DNA of 64,000 nucleotides from Azoarcus sp. (GCA_020725025.1 DYFV01000009.1:40583-104582), one strand, 5' to 3'; shown: positions 18,605-27,830, counted from the first letter of the stretch. Made by a program: numbers and translations. The notes: generated by a model not told the origin, from the sequence alone.

Positions 18605-18671
18605 GGGTGGTCCTGAGGGCCGGATGGAGCGTGCTCGGAGGGCTGGGCGGAGGTGGCCGGGGGGCCGGCGC

Positions 18672-20801
18672 TCAGACCTTGAAGCCGGACACCGAGCCCT
18701 TCAGCTCGACCGCGAGATCGGCGAGCTGGCCGACCGACACGGCGGTCTCCTGGGTGCCGCGGGTGGTCTGCTCGGTAATCGCGAGAATGCCCTTCATCGC
18801 TTCGGCCACTCGGGTCGCGGTGGCCGCCTGCTCCTGGGTGTCGTTCGAGATCTGTTCGATGAGGCGGGCGGTTTCCAGCGACACCTCGCCGATCTCCGCC
18901 AGGGCCTGGCCGGCCGCGTCGGAGAGCTGCGCCCCCTCGACCACGTCGCGAGTGGCGATTTCCATTGCGCCCACCGCGTCCTTGGTGTCCGTCTGAATGG
19001 TCTTCACGATGGCCGCGATCTGCTTGGTCGCCTCGGCGGAGCGTTCCGCCAGGCGCTGCACCTCTTCCGCAACCACGGTGAAGCCTCGTCCGGCTTCGCC
19101 CGCCGAGGCGGCCTGGATGGCGGCGTTCAGCGCCAGCACGTTGGTCTGCTCGGTAATGTCCGAGATGAGCTCCACGATCTCGCCGATCTCCTGGGAGGAC
19201 TCGCCCAGGCGCTTGATGCGCTTGGAGGTCTCCTGAATCTGCTCGCGGATCTCGTTCATCCCCTTGATGGTGTTCTCCACCGCACCGGCGCCCTTGCGCG
19301 CGGATTCCAGGGAGCGGCGCGCCACCTGGGCGGACTGCAGGGCGCGCTCGGAAGAATCCGTCATCGACTGCGCCATGCGCTGGACCGTGTCGCCCGCCTC
19401 CTGGATCTCGCGCGACTGGCGCTCGGTCGCTTCGAGCAGCTCGCCCGAGGTGCGCTGCGCGGATTCGGTGGCGGCGGTCACGCGGATGGCCGCGTCGTTG
19501 ATGCGGCGCACCAGCACGGAGAGCTCCTCGATGGTGTAGTTCACCGAGTCGGCGATGGCGCCGGTGATGTCCTCGGACACCGTCGCACGCACGGTGAGGT
19601 CGCCGTCGGCGAGGTCGCCCATCTCGTTCATGAGGCGCAGGATCGCCTGCTGCGTGAGGTTGCGTTCGTTCTCTGCCGCCAGCCGCTGACGCTCGGACTC
19701 GATACGGCGGTTGGCGATGTCGTCGTTGTATGCCTTGGCTGCCCTGGCCACCACCGCGAGGGCGGCGATCGCCGCCAGCGCGATCACCAGGGTGAGCATG
19801 CTGAAGCCGCGGAACTCCCGGTCGTATGCTTCCGACAGGTCGCGGGTGTGCGCGAGCAGCGGAGCGGAGTCGCGGAAGATGCGGCTTCCCGCCTGCTTGG
19901 CCTGGACCAGCAGCTGGATGTTGCTCAGGATCGCGGACACCGCCTCGAAGCTCTCCTGGGCCGCCTGGTCGAGCTCCTGCAGCTTGGCGCGGAGCTCTCC
20001 GTCGCCGCCCGCCTGGCGCAGCTGTCCGAGCTGCTCGCGGAAGGTGTTGGTGTCCTTGCCGAGCAGGAAGGCCACTTCCGGATCGATGGCGTCGGCCACC
20101 AGCAGCGAGTTGGCGTTCTTGGCGATGCGCTGGGTGAGCATCACCAGGCGATTGGCGGCGGCGAGGTCCCGGCCCGAGGCACCCGACTGGGCCTTGAGGG
20201 CGGCAATCTGCTCGGAAAGCTCGAGCAGCGCCGCGTTGCCGGCGTTGATCGCGTCCACCGACTTGTTGAGCGTGATCAGGTTGGCCTGCTGAGCGAGGAG
20301 CTGGTTGGCATCGCCCTCGGTCTTGGTCCAGGCATCGCGCAGGGCGTCGAGCTGCGGGCGAGTGGAGTCGGGGCTGGGCGGCACCGCGTTGCCGTCGATC
20401 TCGCCGCCGCTGTTCACCGCGCCGAGCAGGCCGGCGAAGCGCGTGGTGCCGGCGAGCAGCTCGGCGAAGGCCTCGGGGTTGCCGCGAAGCGACAACTGGG
20501 CCGCCTTGGCGATCTGCTGCGACAGCATCTGCATCTCACCGGCGGCTGCCACGTAAAGCGTGGCGTTGGCGGTCTGGCGGTTCTGGTGGATGGTGAGGCC
20601 GACGGCGATTGCCACCAGGATTGCGAACACCACGCCCAGCCGCTTGAGTTGCTCGGAGACGGGACGGTCCGAAGCGCGTGCGGCGGACTGGGCCGCCGGC
20701 GCCGCCTCGGGCGGGTTGGTCTCCATGATGGTAGTGTGGGATTCGTCCTCGGCTGCCTTCGTCATTCTCCCGAAGGGCAGTTCGGGAAACTTGATTGCCA
20801 T
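18672..20801 (-). CDS. pilJ: PilJ, methyl-accepting chemotaxis protein of the Pil-Chp system
   Basis: 709 residues. A first membrane span lies at about 52-70 ([17 protein letters not shown]), a PilJ-type periplasmic sensor region with the motif [13 protein letters not shown] follows, the second span is near 330-355, then HAMP and the cytoplasmic signalling hairpin with the conserved tip [20 protein letters not shown]. PilJ detects pilin or surface contact and controls ChpA activity via the CheW-like PilI. It lies 48 bp downstream of pilI and upstream of chpA. Start at 20801 ([13 protein letters not shown]) is the only long option and gives a cytoplasmic tail of about 50 residues. Confidence 0.95.
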   Translation of the reverse strand: MAIKFPELPFGRMTKAAEDESHTTIMETNPPEAAPAAQSAARASDRPVSEQLKRLGVVFAILVAIAVGLTIHQNRQTANATLYVAAAGEMQMLSQQIAKAAQLSLRGNPEAFAELLAGTTRFAGLLGAVNSGGEIDGNAVPPSPDSTRPQLDALRDAWTKTEGDANQLLAQQANLITLNKSVDAINAGNAALLELSEQIAALKAQSGASGRDLAAANRLVMLTQRIAKNANSLLVADAIDPEVAFLLGKDTNTFREQLGQLRQAGGDGELRAKLQELDQAAQESFEAVSAILSNIQLLVQAKQAGSRIFRDSAPLLAHTRDLSEAYDREFRGFSMLTLVIALAAIAALAVVARAAKAYNDDIANRRIESERQRLAAENERNLTQQAILRLMNEMGDLADGDLTVRATVSEDITGAIADSVNYTIEELSVLVRRINDAAIRVTAATESAQRTSGELLEATERQSREIQEAGDTVQRMAQSMTDSSERALQSAQVARRSLESARKGAGAVENTIKGMNEIREQIQETSKRIKRLGESSQEIGEIVELISDITEQTNVLALNAAIQAASAGEAGRGFTVVAEEVQRLAERSAEATKQIAAIVKTIQTDTKDAVGAMEIATRDVVEGAQLSDAAGQALAEIGEVSLETARLIEQISNDTQEQAATATRVAEAMKGILAITEQTTRGTQETAVSVGQLADLAVELKGSVSGFKV

Positions 20802-20849
20802 ATCGCGTGCTCCGCGGCAGTAATGGGTGTGAGTCGATCGGGGCGGCGC

Positions 20850-21368
20850 TCAGAGCGTCTCCAACCCCGCATTCAGAAAAGCCGGATGGGCCAGCAGGTT
20901 GCGAACGTTCAGGCGCAGCCACAGGCGGTTCTGCATGTCGCGCAGGCGCTGGGCCACCCAGGGGCGCTCGTCGGCGGGACCGTCCTCGGGCTCGAAGTCC
21001 TCCAGGCTGCGCAAACCGCTCGCGCGCGAGACCAGGAGCGCGCTGTTCACCCCGTGACGGGCGTTGAGCAGGAGCAGTCGCGCGTTGCCGGCAGGAACGA
21101 CCGGGGAGCCGCGATGGAAGCGCGAGAAATCGAGCACGCCGTAGAGCGTGCCGCGCACGTTGGCGATGCCGCGGAACCAGTCGGAAGTGAGCGGGACCGG
21201 CGCCAGCGGCGGCACCGGCAGGATCTCGCCGGTGTCCGTGAGGTCGATCAGCCAGTGGTCGTCGCCGGCCTGCACCCCGAGGAGCGTGCGCCGGTCGCCC
21301 GTGCGCGCCTCGGACAGCCGCCGAACCAGATTCTCCTGGAATTCACGCAGACTGATGCGCTTGGCCAT
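20850..21368 (-). CDS. pilI: PilI, CheW-like adaptor
   Basis: 172 residues forming a single CheW domain: VPLTSDWFRGIANVRGTLYGVLDF holds the typical GxxNxRGxxxxVxD core. It couples the receptor PilJ to the kinase ChpA. It is 6 bp downstream of pilH. The N-terminus MAKRISLREFQENLVRRL is the normal PilI start. Confidence 0.94.
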   Translation of the reverse strand: MAKRISLREFQENLVRRLSEARTGDRRTLLGVQAGDDHWLIDLTDTGEILPVPPLAPVPLTSDWFRGIANVRGTLYGVLDFSRFHRGSPVVPAGNARLLLLNARHGVNSALLVSRASGLRSLEDFEPEDGPADERPWVAQRLRDMQNRLWLRLNVRNLLAHPAFLNAGLETL

Positions 21369-21374
21369 GATCGG

Positions 21375-21740
21375 TCAGCCCAGCGCCTGGATCCGCTTCA
21401 CCAGCTCCGCGTGATCGACGGGCTTCACCAGGTAGTCGTAGGCACCCTGGCGCATGCCCCAGATGCGGTCGGTCTCCTGCCCCTTGCTGGTGCACATGAT
21501 GATCGGGATGTTGCGCGTCACCTCGTCGCGCGAGATGGTACGGGTCGCCTGGTAGCCGTTCATTCCCGGCATGACGACGTCCATCAGGATGAGGTCGGGG
21601 AGCTCGCTGCGGCTCTTGGCGATCGCTTCTTCGCCGCTCTCCGCGGTGATGATCTGATAGCCCTTGCTGATGAGGGCCTCCGACAGGGCCAGGCGTTCGG
21701 TCGGCGAATCGTCCACTACCAGGATCTTCTTGATTGGCAT
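21375..21740 (-). CDS. pilH: PilH, single-domain response regulator
   Basis: 121-residue CheY-like receiver. Acidic pocket VVDDS, phospho-acceptor Asp in LILMDVVMPGMNG, switch Thr/Ser in MCTSKGQ and Lys in YLVKPVD are all present. PilH is phosphorylated by ChpA and is thought to oppose PilG, acting as a phosphate sink or retraction regulator. It is 25 bp after pilG and 6 bp before pilI. Confidence 0.95.
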   Translation of the reverse strand: MPIKKILVVDDSPTERLALSEALISKGYQIITAESGEEAIAKSRSELPDLILMDVVMPGMNGYQATRTISRDEVTRNIPIIMCTSKGQETDRIWGMRQGAYDYLVKPVDHAELVKRIQALG

Positions 21741-21765
21741 CGCTTCGATACTCCCCTCAGGACTC

Positions 21766-22152
21766 TCAATCCGTGCGGCGCGCGGCGTGCGCGGCCACTG
21801 CCTTGAGCAGGCTGTCTTTGGTAAACGGCTTCGTGAGGTACTCGTCCGAGCCCACCATGCGACCGCGCGCGCGGTCGAACAGGCCGTCCTTGGATGACAG
21901 CATGATCACCGGCGTGGCCGCCAGGCGGGAGTTCTTCTTGATCAGCGCGCAGGTCTGGTACCCGTCCAGGCGCGGCATCATGATGTCACAGAAAATGACG
22001 TCCGGATGGTGGTCGGCGATCTTCGCGAGCGCATCGAACCCGTCTTCCGCCAGCAGCACCTGGCAGCCGGCCTGGGCGAGGAAGATCTCCGCGCTGCGCC
22101 GGATGGTGTTGCTGTCGTCGATGACCATCACCTTGAGCCCGGTCAGGTCCAT
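21766..22152 (-). CDS. pilG: PilG, single-domain response regulator
   Basis: 128-residue CheY-like receiver: VIDDSNTIRRSAE, the phospho-Asp in VIFCDIMMPRLDGYQT, MLSSKDG and YLTKPFTKD. The opening MDLTGLKVMVIDDS and the body match PilG. Phosphorylated by ChpA, it promotes pilus extension and cAMP signalling in Pseudomonas. It is the first gene of the pil-chp operon, with an AGGAA ribosome site; the upstream 133 bp to rubredoxin holds a 7-bp hairpin at 22196-22216. Confidence 0.95.
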   Translation of the reverse strand: MDLTGLKVMVIDDSNTIRRSAEIFLAQAGCQVLLAEDGFDALAKIADHHPDVIFCDIMMPRLDGYQTCALIKKNSRLAATPVIMLSSKDGLFDRARGRMVGSDEYLTKPFTKDSLLKAVAAHAARRTD

Positions 22153-22195
22153 GCTGTCGTTCCTTGGTCGTTCGCCATTGCCGACTGCCGCGCTG

Positions 22196-22216
22196 CGGAC
22201 CGTCTCGTTCGGTCCG
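22196..22216 (-). promoter_or_regulatory. Small hairpin in the pilG leader
   Basis: CGGACCG (22196-22202) pairs with CGGTCCG (22210-22216) around a 7-nt loop, 44 bp upstream of pilG. It could end rubredoxin transcripts or act in the pilG leader; no T-run follows. Confidence 0.3.
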
Positions 22217-22285
22217 TAATGTCCGTAACGGGCGCAAGGATACCGGAATTCTGGTAACGGCCCACGCTTGTCCGACGTACGGCCG

Positions 22286-22465
22286 TCATATCTCGACGAG
22301 CTCGAAGTCTTCCTTGCGCGCCTGGCACTCGGGGCAGGTCCAGTTGGGGGGGATGTCTTCCCAGCGCGTTCCGGGCGGGATGCCCTCGTCGGGAAGGCCG
22401 GCGGCTTCGTCGTAGATGAAGCCGCAGATGAGGCACATGTACGTCTTGTATTCCGGGTTGGCCAT
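22286..22465 (-). CDS. rubA: Rubredoxin
   Basis: 59-residue single-iron electron carrier. Both iron-binding pairs are intact: CLICGF (CxxCG) near residue 11 and CPECQA (CPxC) near residue 44, with the conserved YDEAAG and [15 protein letters not shown] loop between them. Rubredoxins donate electrons to alkane hydroxylases, rubrerythrin or other oxidoreductases; the partner is not in this window. It stands just upstream of pilG on the same strand and diverges from thiD, a placement common in betaproteobacteria. It is a short gene that is easily missed. Confidence 0.95.
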   Translation of the reverse strand: MANPEYKTYMCLICGFIYDEAAGLPDEGIPPGTRWEDIPPNWTCPECQARKEDFELVEI

Positions 22466-22490
22466 CTAGTGGAGTGCGCTAGGGCGATTG

Positions 22491-22522
22491 GCGGTAAAAT
22501 CGCTGCATCTTACCGCATTTTT
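22491..22522 (+). terminator. Terminator-like hairpin upstream of thiD
   Basis: GCGGTAA (22491-22497) pairs with TTACCGC (22510-22516), followed by ATTTTT, giving an intrinsic-terminator shape on the plus strand 45 bp before thiD. No plus-strand gene ends here, so it may be an attenuator, a palindromic operator shared with rubA, or a relic. It does not resemble a TPP riboswitch core. Confidence 0.35.
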
Positions 22523-22566
22523 CCCCCCGCGCCATTCGCTCCGGGCGCCCTTTTCAGAACTCCGTC

Positions 22567-23403
22567 ATGCCCTTCCAGCCCACCGACGTGCCCCCGACCG
22601 TACTGTGTTTCGCCGCCTGCGATGCGACCGGCGGCGGCGGGCTGCAATCGGACGTGTTGACCCTCGCAAGCATGGGCTGCCACCCGCTCGCGGTGGCCAC
22701 GGCCGTGGCGGTGCGCGACACCCGCGGCGTGGACGAGCTCGTCGCGCTGGAGGCCGATACCGTGGTGGCCCAGGCACGTGCCCTCCTCGAGGACATCCCG
22801 ATCCACGCCTTCAAGCTGGGCATGCTGGGCAGCGTGGAGAACGTGGCCGCCGTGGCCGAGATCCTGTCCGACTACCCCGAGCTTCCGCTGGTGCTTGAGC
22901 CGGCGCTCATGTATGCCGCCGGCGACGAGTCCGCGACCGAGGACATGCTTTCGGCGCTGCTCGAGCTGGTCCTGCCGCAGGTCACCGTGCTGGTGGCGAG
23001 CCGCTACGAGGTGACACGGCTGGCGAGCGTGGATGGAGACGGCGACGAGGAGCTCTCCAGCGACGACGCCGTGGCGTCTCTGTTGGGCCTGGGCGCACAG
23101 TACGTGCTGTTGACCGGCGCAAGCGAGCCGGGTCCGCAGGTGGTGAACGCGCTGGTGGGCGCCCAGGGTGTGGTGCGCACCGATGCATGGGAGCGCCTGC
23201 CCGACCGCTACCTGGGCGCCGGGGCGACCCTCGCCGGTGCGGTGGCTGCGGCCCTTGCGCACGGCATGGAGGTGCCCGAGGCGGTGCGCGAGGCGCAGGA
23301 ATTCACCTGGCAGGCACTGTCCGCGGCCTATCGCCCGGGCATGGGCATGGCGCTGCCGGACCGCTTCTTCTGGGCGCGTGCCGAGGACGACGACAATGCC
23401 TGA
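22567..23403 (+). CDS. thiD: Hydroxymethylpyrimidine/phosphomethylpyrimidine kinase
   Basis: 278-residue ribokinase-fold enzyme that phosphorylates HMP and HMP-P for thiamine synthesis. The N-terminal motif AACDATGGGGLQSD corresponds to the usual SDSxGGAGIQAD, KLGMLGS is the second substrate loop, VLEPALM replaces the common VxDPVM, and the anion hole GAGATLAGAVAAAL is in the usual place. The substitutions (CDAT for SDPS) are characteristic of a betaproteobacterial branch. It overlaps thiE by 8 bp. Confidence 0.9.
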   Translation: MPFQPTDVPPTVLCFAACDATGGGGLQSDVLTLASMGCHPLAVATAVAVRDTRGVDELVALEADTVVAQARALLEDIPIHAFKLGMLGSVENVAAVAEILSDYPELPLVLEPALMYAAGDESATEDMLSALLELVLPQVTVLVASRYEVTRLASVDGDGDEELSSDDAVASLLGLGAQYVLLTGASEPGPQVVNALVGAQGVVRTDAWERLPDRYLGAGATLAGAVAAALAHGMEVPEAVREAQEFTWQALSAAYRPGMGMALPDRFFWARAEDDDNA

Positions 23404-24022
23404 AGCCCGTTTGCGCGGACTCTACCTGGTCACCCCCGACGGCCTGTCCGGCGAGGTCCTCGTCGCGCGCGTGGCGCAGGCGCTCGCCGGGCGGCCGGCG
23501 CTCGTGCAGTACCGCAGCAAGCAGCCGGATCCGGCGGTGCGGCGCGAGCAGGCCGGAGCGGTCGGCGCGCTGTGCCGCGAGGCGGGCGTGCCCTTCATCG
23601 TGAACGACAGCGTCGAACTGGCACGTGAAGTGGGGGCCGACGGGGTGCACCTCGGGCGCGACGACGGCGACATCGCCGCGGCCCGCGCAGTGCTCGGGAG
23701 CGGGAGCCTCATCGGCGCCTCGTGCTACGACGAGTGGCCCCGCGCGGAAGCCGCCGTGGCGGCCGGGGCCGACTACATCGCCTTCGGAGCGGTGTTCGCC
23801 TCGCCCACCAAGCCCGCCACCGTGCGTGCGCCGCTCGATCTCTTCGCCCGGGCGCGGGGGGCCTTCGACGTGCCGCTCGCCGCCATCGGCGGCATCACCC
23901 TGGAGAACGCCGCCGCGCCGCTTGCCGCCGGGGCGGATCTGCTCGCCGTGGTGAGCGACGTCTTCGACGCGCCCGACCCGGGCGCGCGCGCGGCAGCCTA
24001 CCGGACCTTGTTCGCCGCCTGA
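23396..24022 (+). CDS. thiE: Thiamine phosphate synthase
   Basis: 208-residue TIM-barrel enzyme joining HMP-PP and thiazole phosphate. LYLVTPD opens the barrel, VQYRSKQ binds pyrophosphate, FIVNDSVELAREVGADGVHLG is the diagnostic core, and AIGGITLENA closes it. The ATG at 23396 overlaps thiD, which fixes the start. It is convergent with the diguanylate cyclase gene. Confidence 0.94.
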   Translation: MPEARLRGLYLVTPDGLSGEVLVARVAQALAGRPALVQYRSKQPDPAVRREQAGAVGALCREAGVPFIVNDSVELAREVGADGVHLGRDDGDIAAARAVLGSGSLIGASCYDEWPRAEAAVAAGADYIAFGAVFASPTKPATVRAPLDLFARARGAFDVPLAAIGGITLENAAAPLAAGADLLAVVSDVFDAPDPGARAAAYRTLFAA

Positions 24023-24171
24023 GAAAGTGTGAAGGAGTCGTCGCGAGGGGGCCGAGGGCGAGGCCTCAGTTGGCAAGCACACAGCGACCGAGACATATCA
24101 AGGAGATAGGCGAGGGAGCGAGCGCCGCGCAACGCAGCCATCGGCCCACGCAGCAGATTGATTCGCACCTT

Positions 24172-24192
24172 CCGAGCCGATGTCCGGCTCGG
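24172..24192. terminator. Hairpin between thiE and the diguanylate cyclase gene
   Basis: CCGAGCCG (24172-24179) pairs perfectly with CGGCTCGG (24185-24192), loop ATGTC, in the 213-bp gap between convergent genes. No T-run. Nothing else recognisable was seen in this gap. Confidence 0.45.
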
Positions 24193-24235
24193 GGCGCTCG
24201 AGTCGTTCGGTCGGCGGTCCGCGGTTCCGGCCCGC

Positions 24236-25183
24236 TCAGTCGTTGCGATGGATGCGAAAGGTGTTACGCCCCGAGCGTTTGCTGCAATAGAGCGCCTGGT
24301 CTGCATGACCGATCAGCGCTTCGTGGCTTTCGGCGGTCGCCTCGGACTGCGCGACCCCAAGACTGACGGTGACCGGGATCCGGAGGCCGTCGCAAACGAT
24401 CTCGAGTTCCTGCATCGCGATGCGGATGCGTTCGGCCAATACCGCTGCGCCGTCGCAATCGCACTCGGGCAGGATCACCCCGAACTCCTCGCCGCCGTAG
24501 CGGCCGACGATGTCCGTTTCGCGGACGACCTGTGCGAGACGACGCCCGACCGCGCGCAACACCTCGTCGCCGGCCAGATGTCCATAGCGGTCGTTGATCG
24601 ACTTGAAATGGTCCAGGTCGAACATGATCAGCGCGAGGACGGAGCCGTTCCGCCGGCTGCGCTTGAACTCGAGCGCGAGACAGTGCTCCCAGTGCCTCCG
24701 ATTGAAGATCCCGGTCAGCCCGTCGAGCCGGCTGCTCTGCTCCAGCGCGTCCCTCGCGTCGGCAAGAGCGCGCTGCGCGATCGCAAGATCGGTGACGTCC
24801 TGAACGGTCACCGCGACCGATTCGACCTCGCCCGCGTGATCGCGACAAGGAATGAAGGTGCAGTTCTGGAACATGTAATCGGCGCCGCCGGTGATCGGCC
24901 GGTTGTGTCTGAACCGGAACAGATAGGGGCGCTGCTCCCAGCTTGTGAAAGCCTGGTTCTTCAGCACGAACACGGTTTCGACCTTCTTGCGCAGCCAGCG
25001 CTCGGGGAGCTCCGGAAAGAGCTCTGGCAGCCGTCGACCGAGCACGTCCGTCACGGTCTTGGCGCTGTTCGCAGCCATGAAGCGGTTCCAGAACAGCACC
25101 CGCAGTTCGCGGTCGAGCACAATGATGCCGATGTCGAGGCGGTCGATGACGTGATGCAGGGCCTCGGACCGCATGTCCTTCAT
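24236..25183 (-). CDS. PAS-GGDEF diguanylate cyclase
   Basis: 315-residue soluble protein with an N-terminal PAS domain (about 8-130, DRLDIGIIVLDRELRVLFWN) and a GGDEF domain (about 150-310). The active-site motif GGEEF is at 230-234, and a product-inhibition I-site RETD lies five residues upstream (221-224), so it is predicted to make cyclic di-GMP and be feedback inhibited. There is no membrane segment. It starts one base upstream of the CheC-type gene's stop region and is the last gene of a receiver-CheC-cyclase operon; the small gap (none) implies coupling. It may link chemosensory phosphorylation to pilus or surface behaviour. Confidence 0.93.
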   Translation of the reverse strand: MKDMRSEALHHVIDRLDIGIIVLDRELRVLFWNRFMAANSAKTVTDVLGRRLPELFPELPERWLRKKVETVFVLKNQAFTSWEQRPYLFRFRHNRPITGGADYMFQNCTFIPCRDHAGEVESVAVTVQDVTDLAIAQRALADARDALEQSSRLDGLTGIFNRRHWEHCLALEFKRSRRNGSVLALIMFDLDHFKSINDRYGHLAGDEVLRAVGRRLAQVVRETDIVGRYGGEEFGVILPECDCDGAAVLAERIRIAMQELEIVCDGLRIPVTVSLGVAQSEATAESHEALIGHADQALYCSKRSGRNTFRIHRND

Positions 25184-25807
25184 TCAGAGCGCGTCCAACA
25201 GCTGGTCCAGCTTGGCCGTCAGATGCGATATCGCGCTGTCGGGCATCAGAAGCAGCAGGGCGCAGCGGAAGGAGCGGTTCTCGAGTCGATAGACGATCTC
25301 GACCGACAATACGCTCTCCCACTGCAGCCGCTCCTTGACGAGCCAGTCGTCGATATGGGGTCCGCGACCCAGCACGGATGGGGCGCTGTAGATCAGCTCC
25401 TCGCCGAGCTGATCGGCGATGCCGGTCAGACAGGCGCCGTTGAGCACGTTGGAGACATCGAGCAGTAGCTCGGTCTCCGCGTGATCACCGGTCTCCCCGT
25501 CGTCGTAGTCGAGCAGTTCGGCCAGTTCGCCGAAGCTCGAATCGCCGAACACGGTGATCGCCTCACCACGCAGGCAGCCGGCCTTGCCGCTGCCGTCCTG
25601 GAAGGCCTGGCGCGTTGCGACGACCGATTCACCGCCGATCGTGTGGTGGATGTCGCTCGGCGCGAGTATCGAGATTCTCGGCACCGACAGCGTCACGAAT
25701 ACGCCGAGCAGGCGAGCCAGCGAGTCGCCCGCCTGCCCCATCGCCACATTCACGACCTCCTGAAGACAGTCGTTCTGATTTGCGGACAGTCCGAATCGAT
25801 CGCTCAT
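25184..25807 (-). CDS. CheC-type chemotaxis phosphatase
   Basis: 207 residues with two copies of the CheC/CheX/FliY phosphatase motif D/S-x3-E-x2-N-x22-P. Copy 1 fits exactly: Asp13, Glu17, Asn20, Pro43. Copy 2 is Glu113, Asp117, Asn120, Pro143, with Asp in place of the catalytic Glu. Such proteins dephosphorylate CheY-like receivers. The start overlaps the upstream receiver gene by 4 bp (ATGA), so the receiver is the obvious substrate. No CheD gene is nearby. Confidence 0.88.
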   Translation of the reverse strand: MSDRFGLSANQNDCLQEVVNVAMGQAGDSLARLLGVFVTLSVPRISILAPSDIHHTIGGESVVATRQAFQDGSGKAGCLRGEAITVFGDSSFGELAELLDYDDGETGDHAETELLLDVSNVLNGACLTGIADQLGEELIYSAPSVLGRGPHIDDWLVKERLQWESVLSVEIVYRLENRSFRCALLLLMPDSAISHLTAKLDQLLDAL

Positions 25808-26169
25808 GTCAGGCCGAACGTGCGCAACACGTCGTCGAGTTTTTCCTTGTTGATCGGCTTCTTGATGAGCTCGAGCGCGCCGGCCTGGATGACGCGCTCG
25901 CGCGCCTGCGGCTGGATGTCGGCCGAAATGACGATGATCAGGCTCTTGAGGCCCTCCCGCCTGACGCAGTCCAGCACCTCGTAGCCGTCCATCTCCGGCA
26001 TCGTCAGGTCGAGGAGCACCACCTCGCCCTTCCCCTCCCGTATCGCCTGCAGGCCCTCCCGGCCGTTCGCGGCAAACGTGACCGAGACGTCCCAGGTTTC
26101 CGGCAGGGCGCGCTGCACCTGCTTGCGCGCCATGTTCGAATCGTCGCAAATCAGTAGAGGAGTCGGCAT
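25804..26169 (-). CDS. Single-domain response regulator
   Basis: 121-residue CheY-like receiver: LLICDDSNMARKQ, phospho-Asp near 55 in VVLLDLTMPEMDGYEV, Ser in VISADIQ and Lys in LIKKPINKEKL. No output domain. It is first in the operon with the CheC-type phosphatase and diguanylate cyclase. The kinase is not adjacent; ChpA from the pil-chp operon 4 kb away is a candidate but this is speculation. Confidence 0.9.
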   Translation of the reverse strand: MPTPLLICDDSNMARKQVQRALPETWDVSVTFAANGREGLQAIREGKGEVVLLDLTMPEMDGYEVLDCVRREGLKSLIIVISADIQPQARERVIQAGALELIKKPINKEKLDDVLRTFGLT

Positions 26170-26494
26170 CGATCGGCTGTGATCTGTCGGCCACCCAAAG
26201 CGGGTGGCACGAGTATAGCCGAGGATGGATGCTCGTGTTTCCCGCCCAAATCGAGAGAGTGCGGCCAGCCATGAGGCGATGGGGCAGCGGGGCGGCGGCT
26301 GCCTTTCGACCGCGCAGGCGAGCTCGGGAACGTCCCCGGGCGCGGGGAGCCTCCCGGCGGCCGGGCAGGGGACGCGGCCGAACGCGTCGATCATGCCCTT
26401 CGTGCCTCGGCGCTCGGCGGTCCGCACCGCACTGGACCGGGGCGCGCTTCGGGGCGAAAATCGCCTTTTTGCCGCCACACGAGTGCCGACCGTC
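26170..26494. other. Divergent intergenic region upstream of hemL, with a terminator-like hairpin
   Basis: 325 bp between the divergent receiver gene and hemL. The only structure noted is GGCGA-AAA-TCGCC-TTTTT at 26453-26470 on the plus strand, a short terminator-like stem 24 bp before the hemL ATG. The remainder is GC-rich with no supported gene; in-frame translation upstream of hemL is not conserved-looking. Confidence 0.5.
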
Positions 26495-27784
26495 ATGACC
26501 AGCAGAAACGAAGCCCTATTCCAGCGCGCCCAGAAGACCATTCCGGGGGGCGTCAATTCGCCGGTGCGCGCCTTCCGTTCGGTGGGTGGCACACCGCGCT
26601 TCATCGCGCGTGCCGAAGGCGCCTGCGTGTGGGATGCCGACGGCAAGCGCTACATCGACTACGTGGGCTCCTGGGGGCCGGCCATCGCCGGCCATGCCCA
26701 TCCCGACATCGTCGAGGCGGTGTGCGAGGCGGCCGCCCGCGGCCTGTCCTTCGGCGCACCGAGCGAGGCCGAGGTGGAGATGGCGGAGCTCCTGTGCAAG
26801 CTGCTGCCTTCCGTCGAGATGGTGCGGCTGGTGAGCTCGGGCACCGAGGCCACCATGAGCGCCATCCGGCTCGCCCGCGGTTTCACCGGGCGCGACGCCA
26901 TCGTCAAGTTCGAGGGCTGCTACCACGGCCACGCCGACAGCCTGCTGGTGAAGGCCGGCTCGGGGCTCCTCACCTTCGGCAATCCGTCGTCCGGGGGCGT
27001 GCCGGCCGACTTCGCGCACCACACCATCGTGCTCGACTACAACGCGCTCGATCAGGTCGAAGAGGTGTTCGGCGCACGGGGCGCCGAGATCGCCGCGGTC
27101 ATCGTCGAGCCGATCGCTGGCAACATGAACCTGGTGAAGCCCGCGCCGGGCTTCCTGGAAGGGCTGCGGCGCCTGTGCACCGAGCACGGTGCGGTGCTCA
27201 TCTTCGACGAGGTGATGACCGGCTTCCGCGTCGGACCGCGAGGGGTGCAGGGGCTCTACGGCATCACCCCGGATCTCACCACCCTCGGCAAGGTCATCGG
27301 CGGCGGCATGCCGGTGGGTGCTTTCGGCGGGCGGCGCGACATCATGGAGAAGATCGCGCCCCTCGGTCCGGTGTACCAGGCGGGCACGCTCTCCGGCAGC
27401 CCGGTGGCGGTGGCGGCGGGGCTCGCTTCCCTGAAGCTCGTGGGCGAGCCGGGCTTCTACGAGCAACTCGCGGTGCGCACCGCGGCGCTGGTGGACGGGC
27501 TCGCCAAGGCGGCGCAGGCCGTGGGCCTTCCCTTCAGCGCCGACTCGGTGGGCGGCATGTTCGGCGTCTATTTCAGCGAGCGGGTGCCGACCTCCTTCGC
27601 CGACGTGATGGTCTCCGACCGCGACGCCTTCAACCGCTTCTTCCACGCGATGCTCGACGAGGGGCACTACTTCGCGCCCTCGGCCTTCGAGGCGGGCTTC
27701 GTGTCCGCGGCGCATACGGCCGAGGACGTGGCCGCCACGCTCGCCGACGCACGCGAGGTGTTCGCGGCGATGGCCCGCGGCTGA
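26495..27784 (+). CDS. hemL: Glutamate-1-semialdehyde 2,1-aminomutase
   Basis: 429 residues. It converts glutamate-1-semialdehyde to 5-aminolevulinate in the C5 haem pathway. The PLP lysine is Lys266 in [18 protein letters not shown]; the N-terminus [21 protein letters not shown], the mid motif [17 protein letters not shown] and the aspartate motif [12 protein letters not shown] are all standard. The ATG at 26495 gives the usual length; an in-frame start at 26225 would add an unrelated Arg/Gly-rich stretch. It is placed near thiD-thiE, as in many betaproteobacteria. Confidence 0.97.
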   Translation: MTSRNEALFQRAQKTIPGGVNSPVRAFRSVGGTPRFIARAEGACVWDADGKRYIDYVGSWGPAIAGHAHPDIVEAVCEAAARGLSFGAPSEAEVEMAELLCKLLPSVEMVRLVSSGTEATMSAIRLARGFTGRDAIVKFEGCYHGHADSLLVKAGSGLLTFGNPSSGGVPADFAHHTIVLDYNALDQVEEVFGARGAEIAAVIVEPIAGNMNLVKPAPGFLEGLRRLCTEHGAVLIFDEVMTGFRVGPRGVQGLYGITPDLTTLGKVIGGGMPVGAFGGRRDIMEKIAPLGPVYQAGTLSGSPVAVAAGLASLKLVGEPGFYEQLAVRTAALVDGLAKAAQAVGLPFSADSVGGMFGVYFSERVPTSFADVMVSDRDAFNRFFHAMLDEGHYFAPSAFEAGFVSAAHTAEDVAATLADAREVFAAMARG

Positions 27785-27793
27785 TCGGCACAT

Positions 27794-27822
27794 CGGGCGG
27801 CGCCCCGCAGGCGCGCCGCCCG
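27794..27822. terminator. Hairpin between hemL and the PEP-CTERM gene
   Basis: CGGGCGGCG (27794-27802) pairs with CGCCGCCCG (27814-27822) in the 46-bp gap between convergent genes. No T-run. Confidence 0.5.
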
Positions 27823-27830
27823 GTCGGGTG

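Noticed and set aside
22466..22566. TPP riboswitch before thiD
   Set aside because: No recognisable CUGAGA or CUGAUCxGGAUAAUxCxAGCGxAGGGA-type core; the region is only about 100 bp.
24023..24235. Possible small RNA or tRNA in the thiE/cyclase gap
   Set aside because: No cloverleaf or conserved tRNA loops; only one simple hairpin.
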